64,000 nucleotides of DNA. Origin: CAYJLF01 sp964371055 (GTDB taxonomy: Bacteria > Eisenbacteria > RBG-16-71-46 > CAIMUX01). This document shows, in pieces, positions 9,228 to 17,958 of the stretch. Under the pieces are notes generated by a model. It searched no databases and was not told where the DNA came from. It saw only the letters and a program-made list of their open reading frames with translations. The stretch's first letter is position 1. Every line of letters starts with the position of its first letter. The stretch lies in NCBI GenBank assembly GCA_964371055.1, contig CAYJLF010000005.1, positions 1-64,000 of the forward strand. Reading direction: 5' to 3'. The translations under genes and the position numbers were made by a program.

Positions 9228-10571
9228 TTATGGTGCCCGGTTGGCCTGCATCCGAACCGTCGCGACGATCATCGCCCCGTAGACGTACCACGTGTACCGC
9301 ATGAAGCTGTGGCCGAAGACTCCGGCCACCAGCAGGGCCACGAGACCCGCCGGGATCGCCCGCAGGACCGTCTCCTCAAACCAGAACTCGTCCCGGCGGC
9401 TTAGCATCGCCTTCCGGGACCGGGCCGCCAGGCGGAACATCGCGATGATGTAAGCGAAGAAGAGAACGGCGCCGATGAGGCCGATCTCGGAAGGGACCTG
9501 GACGTAAAGGCTGTGGGACTGCAGCCAGCTCTGATGAAACTCTGGCGAGTAGGCGAGCGCGCTCGCCGTCGGGAAGCACCCAATGCCGACCCCGGTCAGG
9601 GGCCGATCCGCCGCCATCCGCACACCCTTCTTCCAGGCTTCGATGCGGCCCTGGGACGAGGCGTCTCGCTCTTCCGCTGTGATCGTTGAGTACCGCGTCT
9701 TGTATTGCTCGGGGAGCACTGTCAGTCCGCCCGCAACGACGACCGCTCCAACTAGCCCCGTCACCACACGGCGCCTGGACCGTGCCCACAGATAAAGCAG
9801 CATCGCGAGCAGCGCCAGGAACCCGGACCGAGACCCCGTCAAGGAGAGAGTCACTGTTAGCAGCACAACACCTGCCGCGGGCAACATTCGGTACCAGCGG
9901 AATCTTCGCTCGAACGCAAGAAGCAGCAGGATCGGCAGGCTCGCGGCGCAGGTTGCCGCCAGATGGTTCGGGTCCCCGGCCGCGTCGTTCTGCCCGACCA
10001 GCCGATCGATCCCCTGCGCGTACATCACGTTCCCCGAAAAGTAAGACCGCACGGCGTCGAATGACAGCTTCCCGATTGCCCCGAAGTATACGAGCGCGAA
10101 CCACCGATACCGCGCCGGGCTGGCTAATAGGTGGGCAACGAGCAGGTACCAGACCGCGAGTTTCAGGAAGTTGACCAGTCCGTCCATGGCCGCACTCCGC
10201 CAATAGGCAAATGGCACGGAGATCGCAACGGCGAGGGCAACCGCAGCGAGCAAGCGGCTCAGCGTCTGCCGGTCGAGTGAAAGGATCCCTTGCTCTCGAT
10301 AACGGTGAACGACCAAGGCAACCAGGGTCAACGCGCCCACCACCCGTTCCAGACGCAGTGGTGCCAGGGGAGGATAGAGCTCTCCCGGCCTCCACATGTA
10401 GACGATCGTGTAGCACAGCAACCCGATGAAAGGGTAGCGCAGGACCACATAACCGCTCACCAACGCCGCCACAGCTCCCACGACCATCAGGGGCGGCAGT
10501 CGCACTACTGTCACGCCGAGACACACGCTGAGGGAAATACCCACGGCCAAGGCGGCAGTCCATCTTCGCAT
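9228..10571 (-). CDS. O-antigen ligase / Wzy-like polysaccharide polymerase
   Basis: Predicted inner-membrane protein of 447 residues with about 10-12 hydrophobic segments and one large periplasmic loop (residues ~260-350) containing TRYSTI and the GVGIGCFPTASA segment typical of the Wzy_C/O-antigen-ligase family. Such proteins polymerise or ligate lipid-linked glycans at the periplasmic face. I chose the ATG at 10571 because the longer frame (to 10682) overlaps the upstream gene with a non-protein-like, arginine-rich leader. As the last gene of the minus-strand polysaccharide locus it is the likely polymerase of this exopolysaccharide. Polymerase versus ligase cannot be told from sequence alone. 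Confidence 0.8.
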   Translation of the reverse strand: MRRWTAALAVGISLSVCLGVTVVRLPPLMVVGAVAALVSGYVVLRYPFIGLLCYTIVYMWRPGELYPPLAPLRLERVVGALTLVALVVHRYREQGILSLDRQTLSRLLAAVALAVAISVPFAYWRSAAMDGLVNFLKLAVWYLLVAHLLASPARYRWFALVYFGAIGKLSFDAVRSYFSGNVMYAQGIDRLVGQNDAAGDPNHLAATCAASLPILLLLAFERRFRWYRMLPAAGVVLLTVTLSLTGSRSGFLALLAMLLYLWARSRRRVVTGLVGAVVVAGGLTVLPEQYKTRYSTITAEERDASSQGRIEAWKKGVRMAADRPLTGVGIGCFPTASALAYSPEFHQSWLQSHSLYVQVPSEIGLIGAVLFFAYIIAMFRLAARSRKAMLSRRDEFWFEETVLRAIPAGLVALLVAGVFGHSFMRYTWYVYGAMIVATVRMQANRAP

Positions 10572-10629
10572 GCGGCCGCCAGCCGGCGCGAGAGATGTCC
10601 GAGCCGGAGACTCCGGGGGTGCGCCGAGT

Positions 10630-12042
10630 TCAGGCCCCACGGGTCTCCTCGCGCAACGCTTGCCCCGCCGGGGTCGTCGCAAGCTCGCAAATCGAGAATC
10701 GATACTTCCCAGCCGGCGTCAGCTCGATCGCCGGGACGTACTCCGCGTTCCAGGTCATCACCTCGCCGAACACCTTCCGAATCGTGTTGCCCAGTTTGGC
10801 CGTTGTGTCGTCGGAGAACTCCCGATCTCGCACGACTCGAATCCGCAGATGATCCAGTCGATCCTGCACGATCTGCAACTGTTTGATTCCGGCAATGTGG
10901 ATCACGAACGTATCCAGGATCGAAATCCCGAACACCGGTTTCCCTTCCGGCGTGTAGAGGAAGTCGGCCTCTCGCCCGGAGACTTCCCTCAGCAGCGGGA
11001 GGCCACGACCACACGGACAGGGACAGTCCTCAGGGATGGCCAGATCCCCGATTTCGTATCGAATCAGGGGCATGGCCCGATTCAGGAGATCCGTTACCAG
11101 GAGCTTTGCAGGCTCTCCCGGCCTAGCACCCGTCCCGTACTCCAGTAGTACGCCCTCTGCGAACACGTGCATCCCTGCGTGGGCTTCGCACTCTGAGGCG
11201 ATGATCGATATCTCCTCGCAGCCATACCGGTTGAACACGGGAGTGGCGAAGACCTCCTCGATCCGCATTCGCTCTTCCGGAGAGAGAGTCATCGCCGTGG
11301 TGATAATGCCCCGGAATGCGATCGGCGGTCCGTTTGTCCTCGCAACGTACTCTGCCAGCCGAAAGACGGAGTGCGCATGACCAAAGAGCATGGGAGGACG
11401 CTCCGTGCGGAGCACCCGCACGAACGCCGCCAGCTTCTCCTCGGTGAAGCAGAGCGTGTCTAGGTAAGTAGTTCGGGTGCTCAGAGCGTTCCGCAGGCGG
11501 CTCTTCCACGACTGCGGCTTGTCCGTATCACCCCAAACCGCGGCGCAACGCACGCCCGGGCGCCACCCCGCCCATCCATCGTGACGCTCCACCGCCGCCC
11601 GCTTGATGCTGGCGGCTTGATAGTCCATGCGGACATGGACGGGAACTCCGGTGGAGCCCCCGGTACGTTTGTGCATCGTATTGGACGCATCGTACCCTCG
11701 ACACAGTATTCGTTCGCTTTCGCTTCGGAGGTCATCCTTACTCAACGTGGGCAATCGCTTGAGGTCCTGTACGCTCCTCAGATCGGCAGGCCGGAAGCCG
11801 GCTTGCGCGAAGCGCGCGCGGTGGAAAGGTGAGTTCTCCGCAGCGTACTCCAGCAACTGGCGTAACAGCACCTCCTGCCGTGCGCCCAGTTCCTTCCGAT
11901 CCATGAACTGGCTCCGCGCGAGAGCTCCCCGATGCGGGCGCACCCTAATACCGTCGCGCCTGAGAAATGCTTCGTAGGAGACGGCACATGCCAGTGCCTG
12001 CACCCACCCCACGCCCAGCCCCCTTTCCCGTCGCGCCGCCAC
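10630..12042 (-). CDS. CapK/PaaK-like adenylate-forming enzyme
   Basis: This 470-residue cytoplasmic protein belongs to the phenylacetate-CoA ligase / CapK superfamily. Visible marks are a P-loop-like adenylation motif (HKRTGGSTGVPV), RYGCEE, the hinge-side MPLIRYEIGD, and a C-terminal subdomain ending near AGKYRF. CapK-like members sit in many capsule and exopolysaccharide loci, where they are thought to activate an acid for decoration of the glycan; the substrate here is unknown. The GTG at 12042 is the most upstream in-frame start and has only a weak ribosome site, so the true start may lie some residues inside. It is 58 bp from the polymerase gene start and probably co-transcribed. Confidence 0.8.
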   Translation of the reverse strand: MAARRERGLGVGWVQALACAVSYEAFLRRDGIRVRPHRGALARSQFMDRKELGARQEVLLRQLLEYAAENSPFHRARFAQAGFRPADLRSVQDLKRLPTLSKDDLRSESERILCRGYDASNTMHKRTGGSTGVPVHVRMDYQAASIKRAAVERHDGWAGWRPGVRCAAVWGDTDKPQSWKSRLRNALSTRTTYLDTLCFTEEKLAAFVRVLRTERPPMLFGHAHSVFRLAEYVARTNGPPIAFRGIITTAMTLSPEERMRIEEVFATPVFNRYGCEEISIIASECEAHAGMHVFAEGVLLEYGTGARPGEPAKLLVTDLLNRAMPLIRYEIGDLAIPEDCPCPCGRGLPLLREVSGREADFLYTPEGKPVFGISILDTFVIHIAGIKQLQIVQDRLDHLRIRVVRDREFSDDTTAKLGNTIRKVFGEVMTWNAEYVPAIELTPAGKYRFSICELATTPAGQALREETRGA

Positions 12043-12135
12043 GCCGAAAGGACACGCTACGGGTCACAACGTCTCCTCGGGTTTGCGCTGCTCCGGGTTC
12101 CGTTGGTCCCGAGCCTACCTCTGGTCCCCAAACGC

Positions 12136-13353
12136 CTATCCGTCTCGAGGCGTCCGGACCCAGTCTAACCTGCGTCGAGTGATCGCGGCCTGCACGGCAA
12201 TTCTGATCAACTCGCCCAGCACGCACGGCACCTTGCGCAGGAGCCGCGCACGACTTCTGCTCATGCCTGTCCTCACAACGCCCGCGATGAGATAGCCGCC
12301 AAGCCCAATCGCAGCCAAGGCGGCCAGGCCCACGCCGACTCTCCCGACCTTCGCTGCGCCCAGGGTCATACCAACGATCGACACGCTCGCGCCCAACAAC
12401 GCTATCGCCACTACCAAAGGGAGGCTCAACAGCATGCACGTCCAACCTGCGTCCAGTATGAGTGGATCTCTGCGTACGACCCCCAGCCAGAGAAGGCGCG
12501 CAACTCTGGTACGCGTCAGGGCGGCCGTGCCACCTGCCCACCTCTGTCGCTGCACCAGTAGCTCCCGCCCAGAGGCGGGCACCGGCGATTGCACTCGTAC
12601 CTGCGGCAGAAAGCGCACCCTGATCCCCTGCACGGCCAACGCGAGTGAGAACTCGACGTCTTCAACTACTGAGAACGCCCTCCATGGAACCCTCTCGATG
12701 ACCCTGCGATGAATTGCCATGCCGGTACCCTGCACCATAACAAATAGGCCGCATGCCTCCTTGCCGACCCAGAACATCTGATTCTCGATCGTGTTTCCCA
12801 CACCCAACACATAGCTTATTGCGGAGGCATCCACATTGGTCGCCGCGATCTCTGCCTGGAGTACCTCATCGCCAGCCTGCAGATGCTGATCAAACACCCG
12901 GAGTGCTGCCTGGTCGACGGAGCAATCCGCGTCGATGATCACAAGGCAATCGAAGTCCTCCTTTTCCAACATTTTCCGTGCGAACGCAAGGGCGTATCCT
13001 TTTCCCCGTCGCACCGGGTCCACCCGCTCGAGACAGCGCACTCCACAGCCGCGCGCGATTGCGGCTGTACCGTCTGTGCAGTTGTCTGCGATAACTACTA
13101 CCTCGAACAGCTCCTTCGGGTAGTCGACGGAGCGGCTGCTGCGCACAGTATCGCCGATGCAGGTCGCCTCATTGTGGGCGGGAATGACGACGCGAAAGCG
13201 GCTTCGTGGCGTCAAGGCCGGTGGAGTGGCCTGCTGCGGCCGTCTGCACCGCGCGGCAATCGCTAGAAGCCAATAGGTCAACACTATGGCGATCGCCCAC
13301 GCGCCGACCATACAGCCAGCTGCTGACAACATTTGCCCTAGCGCTTTCGTCAC
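12136..13353 (-). CDS. Membrane glycosyltransferase family 2
   Basis: This 405-residue protein has an N-terminal membrane segment, a cytosolic GT-A domain (RVVIPAHNEATCIGDT, metal-binding LVIIDADC, acceptor EDVEFS, and QRQRW) and two or three C-terminal membrane segments. The QxxRW motif and the topology fit processive, cellulose-synthase-like GT2 enzymes that polymerise beta-linked sugars. The start is GTG at 13353, supported by a GGAGG seven bases upstream; an ATG at 13332 is an alternative. It sits between the CapK-like gene and a polysaccharide deacetylase. Its sugar donor cannot be read from sequence. Confidence 0.85.
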   Translation of the reverse strand: MTKALGQMLSAAGCMVGAWAIAIVLTYWLLAIAARCRRPQQATPPALTPRSRFRVVIPAHNEATCIGDTVRSSRSVDYPKELFEVVVIADNCTDGTAAIARGCGVRCLERVDPVRRGKGYALAFARKMLEKEDFDCLVIIDADCSVDQAALRVFDQHLQAGDEVLQAEIAATNVDASAISYVLGVGNTIENQMFWVGKEACGLFVMVQGTGMAIHRRVIERVPWRAFSVVEDVEFSLALAVQGIRVRFLPQVRVQSPVPASGRELLVQRQRWAGGTAALTRTRVARLLWLGVVRRDPLILDAGWTCMLLSLPLVVAIALLGASVSIVGMTLGAAKVGRVGVGLAALAAIGLGGYLIAGVVRTGMSRSRARLLRKVPCVLGELIRIAVQAAITRRRLDWVRTPRDG

Positions 13354-13590
13354 CGCACGCCTCCGCCGGTGCGACGGACGGTTCTCGTCGTCATCGATAC
13401 CTTCGCTCGTTCCTTGTGCTTGCCTTCACCACTGTCGTCTTCTTCCCATGAACGCCGGACGTTGCGAGTGCGGACCCACACACCGCCGGCATGCACAGGG
13501 CACGCCCACGGTCGCAACTCCGACCCACGCGCTGGCAATCGTCGCACCGGTCAGATGTTGCGCACCCGTCACGCGTACCGGACATTTATG

Positions 13591-14466
13591 TCAGCGCTTT
13601 CGACGGGACCCAGCCGCAAATGACCGCAACCTGATACTTGCTGCCGGCGCTTGCGCCCTGCCATTTGTGAGCGCCGGTACAGCACTCGGGACGTCGCACT
13701 GCTCGGGGGCGTCGCCCGTGACAGCATTAGGACAGTCCTTGCCCTCCCGACGGGTGCGGTCCCAGGCTCTCCCGGCCGCACGATGGTGCAGCCCCACCGA
13801 TCGCTGGGCTGAGACAACGGTGTCTATTCCCGCGGCGGTCAGTCCTCGCACTGACGCTAGCTTGAGAATGCGCGCTGTCATGCGAAGGGCATCGTCGTAC
13901 CAATCGTGCATCAAGACTACCTTACGTCCCACGACGCCCAGCAGTGCGATCCGATCCCACAGTGCATCGCACGGCTCACCAGTGTAGTCCCGCGTGGAGA
14001 ATGACCACAGCACGACAGTGTCACCAGCCCGCCATACCTCCGGGAGCAGCCATGGCGGTACGAGGCCAAAGGGCGGCCGGAAGAGGGTGCACGGCGCGCC
14101 CAGCGTGTCTTCGAGTGCTGCCCGTCCATCCAACCATTCGCTCTTCGCCCGCGTAGGCGAGAGTCCAGGCAAGCGGAGATGACTGTATGTGTGGTGTCCA
14201 ACGGCGTGTCCCGCTGACGCTACCTGCCTTACGACATCTGGATGTTCCCGAGCCGAGACTCCTGTGAAGAAGAACGTACCTATGGCGTTCGCTCGAGAGA
14301 GGGTGTCGGCGATCCCGAGGGTGTTCCGAGGATCCGGACCGTCGTCGTAGGTCAAGTGGAGGACCGTGTCCAACTCACCTCGGAACAGCAGTCGTCTGGG
14401 GCCGAGGACACTCTGTCCCGCCCCACCGCCGACTTGGAAGACCCACTCTCGCAGCGAGCGACTCAC
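13591..14466 (-). CDS. Polysaccharide deacetylase (NodB-type)
   Basis: This 291-residue carbohydrate esterase family 4 protein carries the classical motifs: TYDDGPD (catalytic base and metal aspartate), HTYSH (metal histidines), RPPFG, and LMHDW near the C-terminal side. Such enzymes remove N- or O-acetyl groups from glycans. The GTG at 14466 overlaps the stop of the upstream glycosyltransferase (GTGA), showing translational coupling; the longer ATG frame to 14607 would run deep into that gene. No signal peptide is evident, so it may act in the cytoplasm or be exported atypically. The last ~70 residues, after QRSVG, are low-complexity and unlike the family. Confidence 0.85.
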   Translation of the reverse strand: MSRSLREWVFQVGGGAGQSVLGPRRLLFRGELDTVLHLTYDDGPDPRNTLGIADTLSRANAIGTFFFTGVSAREHPDVVRQVASAGHAVGHHTYSHLRLPGLSPTRAKSEWLDGRAALEDTLGAPCTLFRPPFGLVPPWLLPEVWRAGDTVVLWSFSTRDYTGEPCDALWDRIALLGVVGRKVVLMHDWYDDALRMTARILKLASVRGLTAAGIDTVVSAQRSVGLHHRAAGRAWDRTRREGKDCPNAVTGDAPEQCDVPSAVPALTNGRAQAPAASIRLRSFAAGSRRKR

Positions 14467-15476
14467 GCGGCGTTTTCCTTTCTCGCCATCACTCTTCTGC
14501 CTAGGCCCGATGCGATGCCGAACGCTAAGCCAACATGGACAGCACTTATCGCCACCGGCACGAGTGGCAGTGCCGCCAGATCGCGGAATCGCGCAGCCAT
14601 TCGGCACCCCTCCACGATCACCGCCAGGACGTAGACCAGAGCAGGTGCAGCCACCCAGACCTGGCGGCTCACGAGCGCTGCTACAAGCGAAAGAAGAAGC
14701 AAGGTGCAGGCGATCAAGGGAAGTAGCTGCGGTAGCACCGCGATGCAGTCATGCTTCGCCACGATCTGCATCCGCCCAACACCATAGGTGCGCATCTGGT
14801 GGAGTAGACTACCTATGCTTCGACGCGGACGGTAGCCACACCTGAGGTCTTGGGCAAAGAAGTGGGTCAGCCCCGCACGTGTCATTCGGTGGTTGAAGTC
14901 CACGTCTTCTCCCACATAGAACGATTTGTCGAACATGCCAACAATGGCAAACACCTCCCTTCGATAGACGGTGGCGGAACTTAGCGGATCCGCAAAGCCC
15001 TCGTAATCGCCATAGAGGAGAGATCGGAAATCGTGTCCGAGAACCGATTGCCTCGCCATCGCGATTGCACGGGCTTGCCTAGGATCGTCCGGGAACCAAA
15101 GCGTCAGGGGACGACCGAGAGCATCGGCTCCGGTTGTCTGGAAGAGTTCCAACGCACGCCGCGCGAAGACAGGTGGCAGAACGCAGTGGCCTTCGATCAG
15201 GGCAATGTACGTCCCTCGGGCTGCGGCTACCCCGGCGTTCCGGGCAAAGCAGGGAAGGCGTTCAGGGTTCCTGAAGATTTGCAGATTGGGCATCCGATCG
15301 CGCCACACTTCGGCAATCCTAAGTGTCGCGTCAACAGAGCCTCCATCGTAGAGCAGCACTTCGAAGGTCGCCGGATCCACATCCTGGGCGCGCAGACTGG
15401 CCATGGTCTCGTCGAGGTGCCGTTCCTCGTTGAGCACAGGGAGCACGAACGTGAGCTGGGGGCCGCCGTTACTCAC
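14463..15476 (-). CDS. Glycosyltransferase family 2, ExoA-like
   Basis: This 337-residue protein has an N-terminal GT-A domain (FVLPVLNEERHLDETM, LLYDGGSVD, ARNAGVAAARG, VGEDVDFNHRM) and a C-terminal pair or triplet of membrane segments. The layout resembles ExoA-type transferases of succinoglycan pathways that extend lipid-linked oligosaccharides at the cytoplasmic face. The GTG start at 15476 overlaps the end of the tyrosine-kinase gene by 8 bases and its own stop overlaps the deacetylase start, so the genes are co-translated. The sugar specificity is unknown. Confidence 0.83.
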   Translation of the reverse strand: MSNGGPQLTFVLPVLNEERHLDETMASLRAQDVDPATFEVLLYDGGSVDATLRIAEVWRDRMPNLQIFRNPERLPCFARNAGVAAARGTYIALIEGHCVLPPVFARRALELFQTTGADALGRPLTLWFPDDPRQARAIAMARQSVLGHDFRSLLYGDYEGFADPLSSATVYRREVFAIVGMFDKSFYVGEDVDFNHRMTRAGLTHFFAQDLRCGYRPRRSIGSLLHQMRTYGVGRMQIVAKHDCIAVLPQLLPLIACTLLLLSLVAALVSRQVWVAAPALVYVLAVIVEGCRMAARFRDLAALPLVPVAISAVHVGLAFGIASGLGRRVMARKENAA

Positions 15477-16290
15477 GGGCCCGATCCTCCTCGCAACCCG
15501 TCACCTCGGCTGGAGCATTGTCGGTGACCGCATGCTCTCTTGGGTCTCGCATTCCGGCAGGTTGCTCAACGGTCCTCCCGGCGCCATCGAAGCTACCCGC
15601 ATCTCGCCTCTTGTATCCGTACCCGTAGCCATACCCGTCCCCGTAGTACCCGTGCTCCGGCAGCGCCTCCTGCAGGTTGCTGATTACGATCCCCAGGATG
15701 TTGGCGTCCATCCCCAGGCACAGCTCCCGCGCGCGGGCCAACTCGTGCTTGTTCGTCTTCCCCGCCATCCCCAGGAGGATCACCCCATCCGCCAACGGCA
15801 GCAGGACCGAGGCATCCGCCACCGGGTTCATTGGCGGCACATCCACGAGCACGAGGTCGTAATCCCGGCGAAAGTGGTTGAACGCGTCCCACAGCTCCGG
15901 TGTCTTCAGCAACAGCCCTGGATCCTCCCCCTCCGCCGACGGCAGCACGAGATCCACATTCGGCTGCTCCGTCTTCAGGATCACCTGCTCCACCGCGCAC
16001 TCGCCCCGCAGCGCAGCGGCCAAGCTCTGCTTCACCTCCACGCCGAAGTGCCGGTTGAGGCTCGGCTCCCGAAAGTCGCAATCGACCGCCAGGATCCGCC
16101 GGTCCGCGTGCAGTCCCAGCGCCGCCGCCAGGTAGGCCACGGTGGTGCTCTTCCCTTCGCCCCGGCTGGCGCTGGTGAAGAAGATGACCCGCAGGCCGTC
16201 CCGCTTGGCCTTCCGCCAGAGGCGCGACTCGAGCTTGTGGATCTCGGTCGCCATGACCCACTCTTCGTTCAACTTCTCAACGACGCTCAT
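15469..16290 (-). CDS. Exosortase-locus tyrosine autokinase (CpsD/CapB-like)
   Basis: This 273-residue cytoplasmic BY-kinase partner of the chain-length protein has Walker A SASRGEGKST, Walker A' AVDCDFREPS, and Walker B-like LVLVDVPPMNP. Its C-terminal tail has a tyrosine cluster, YYGDGYGYGYGYKRRD, the usual autophosphorylation site. It controls polymer length and export by cycling phosphorylation with its Wzz-like partner, whose gene lies directly upstream and overlaps by 14 bases. The start is ATG 16290 (MSVVEKLNEEW). Linkage with exosortase, PrsK and PrsR fits the exosortase-A-associated subgroup of this family. Confidence 0.88.
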   Translation of the reverse strand: MSVVEKLNEEWVMATEIHKLESRLWRKAKRDGLRVIFFTSASRGEGKSTTVAYLAAALGLHADRRILAVDCDFREPSLNRHFGVEVKQSLAAALRGECAVEQVILKTEQPNVDLVLPSAEGEDPGLLLKTPELWDAFNHFRRDYDLVLVDVPPMNPVADASVLLPLADGVILLGMAGKTNKHELARARELCLGMDANILGIVISNLQEALPEHGYYGDGYGYGYGYKRRDAGSFDGAGRTVEQPAGMRDPREHAVTDNAPAEVTGCEEDRARE

Positions 16291-17932
16291 GCGCGGTCTC
16301 CTGCGGAACGGACATCTGGACCGGACGCCCGATCGCCGCAATGCTGTCGACGATGGCGGCGCGGGTGACGAAGAGGAGCACGGTCAGCACCACGACTCCA
16401 GCGACCGTCGCCGGCACCCAGTGCCGGCGCAGCCAGCGGCCTCGCGGCCTGATCCGCGACAGCAGCGGCGTCGTCCCCAGCACCGGCTCGGGGACGACCC
16501 GCGCGAACTCCTCCAGGGTGCGCAGCGTGGGATCGAGCGTCTCGCCGACAAAGCCGATCCCGAGGCCGATCAAGGGCCCCAGGACCAGCGCGGCCAACAG
16601 GATCTTGGAGCGGTTCGGCCGGCTGGGGGTGAGCGGCAGATCGGCCGGGTCGAGGACCTCGATCCTGAGCCCCAGGTCGGTCGTCTCCACGGCCCGGCTG
16701 AGGTCGCTGGAGACGAGCTGGCTGCGGAACGACTGGAGGAGCCGGCGGTTGTTCTCCACCTCGGTCTCCAGCCGCGCCAGCTCGATCTCCTCCTGCGGCG
16801 AAGACTGCGCCTGGCTGCGGAACTCGCCGATCGCGCGTCCCAACGCCTCCGCCGCCCCCATCTGCGCTTGCAGGTCGAGTTGCGCGAACTCATGGCGGGC
16901 CGCCAGCTCAAGCGCGTCGGGGGAAGCCTGCGGGTTCTGCCGGGCCACCTGGAGCTGCACCTCCTGCAGCAGCCAGACGCGGAGGACCGCGTAGGTCCCA
17001 AAGGGCGGCCAGTCGCCGACGTCGGTTCCCGTTCCGCTCAGCCTCTTCCTCCACTCTTCATTGAGCGTGGAGGAGAGATTGGCCGTGAGGTCACGGATTC
17101 GCGCGTCGGCGGAGACCTGGGCATCGAGGGAGCCGGGCCGACGGGCCAGGCTGTCCGAGGACTCCGTCACCCGCGTACGCGCATCGTTCACATCCCGCAT
17201 CAGCCACCCATAGAGCGTCTCGGCCCGGTCCAGGTTGTCGGCCCGCACCGTCTTGCGGGCCAGGTCGCGCTGGATCATCGCGCGCTTGTAGTCTTCCAGC
17301 GCCTGTTCCGACCGGCGAAGCTGCTCTTCGTAGATGCGGCTCTGTTCCAGCCCGAACTCGTGGACCGACTTGATGCGGTCGAGCGCCACCTGGTTCGAGA
17401 CATCGACGAAAAGTTCGCTGATCCACCGGGCCAGCATCTGGGCATTCTCGGCGCTGTAGTCGGCCACGGTCACCTTGTAGATGCCCGGCCCGGCGGACGC
17501 GAACCGGATCCGCGCCTGCAGGTTGCCGACCAGGATCCGCACCGCCATTTCGTCCTCGGTGACCTCGGGGTGATCCTTGACCTTCTTCCGGGCCAGTTGG
17601 CGCACGACCGGATCGTCCTGCATCTTGAGCAGCCGCACCACCCGCTCCAGGAACGGGCGGCTGCGGATCCGGCCGATCAGCTTGCTCAACCGCGCTTCGT
17701 CGGCCTTGTAGGCAGGAGTGCTGGTGCGCCCCCCGCCGATGACCCGCTCGAGGTCGGCCGAGAGAAGCTGGCTATCCTCGATCATCAAGGTCACCTGGGA
17801 CTCGTACTCTTTCGGCACGAAGAAGAGGGTGACGAAGGCGGCGCACAACGTGGTTATCGTGCAGAGCAACACCAACCCCCGGCGGCGCCAGATCATCCGC
17901 CAGTACTGCCTGAGATCGATCGGCTTGTCCAT
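16277..17932 (-). CDS. Wzz-like polysaccharide chain-length determinant
   Basis: This 551-residue inner-membrane polysaccharide co-polymerase has a first membrane helix at about residues 16-38 (GLVLLCTITTLCAAFVTLFF), a long periplasmic domain rich in coiled coil (residues ~150-400), and a second helix near the C-terminus (WVPATVAGVVVLTVLLFV). Proteins of this shape fix modal chain length together with a cytosolic tyrosine kinase, encoded here by the next gene. The start is ATG at 17932, 26 bases after the preceding stop. Length and neighbours match the exosortase-system form of the family. Confidence 0.88.
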   Translation of the reverse strand: MDKPIDLRQYWRMIWRRRGLVLLCTITTLCAAFVTLFFVPKEYESQVTLMIEDSQLLSADLERVIGGGRTSTPAYKADEARLSKLIGRIRSRPFLERVVRLLKMQDDPVVRQLARKKVKDHPEVTEDEMAVRILVGNLQARIRFASAGPGIYKVTVADYSAENAQMLARWISELFVDVSNQVALDRIKSVHEFGLEQSRIYEEQLRRSEQALEDYKRAMIQRDLARKTVRADNLDRAETLYGWLMRDVNDARTRVTESSDSLARRPGSLDAQVSADARIRDLTANLSSTLNEEWRKRLSGTGTDVGDWPPFGTYAVLRVWLLQEVQLQVARQNPQASPDALELAARHEFAQLDLQAQMGAAEALGRAIGEFRSQAQSSPQEEIELARLETEVENNRRLLQSFRSQLVSSDLSRAVETTDLGLRIEVLDPADLPLTPSRPNRSKILLAALVLGPLIGLGIGFVGETLDPTLRTLEEFARVVPEPVLGTTPLLSRIRPRGRWLRRHWVPATVAGVVVLTVLLFVTRAAIVDSIAAIGRPVQMSVPQETAHERR

Positions 17933-17958
17933 GGGGGACAGGTTCGTCGGTTGCGTGC

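Noticed and set aside
10572..10682. Longer N-terminus for the polymerase gene
   Set aside because: The added 37 residues are Arg/Pro-rich, overlap the previous gene by 53 bases and precede a good ATG followed by a membrane helix.
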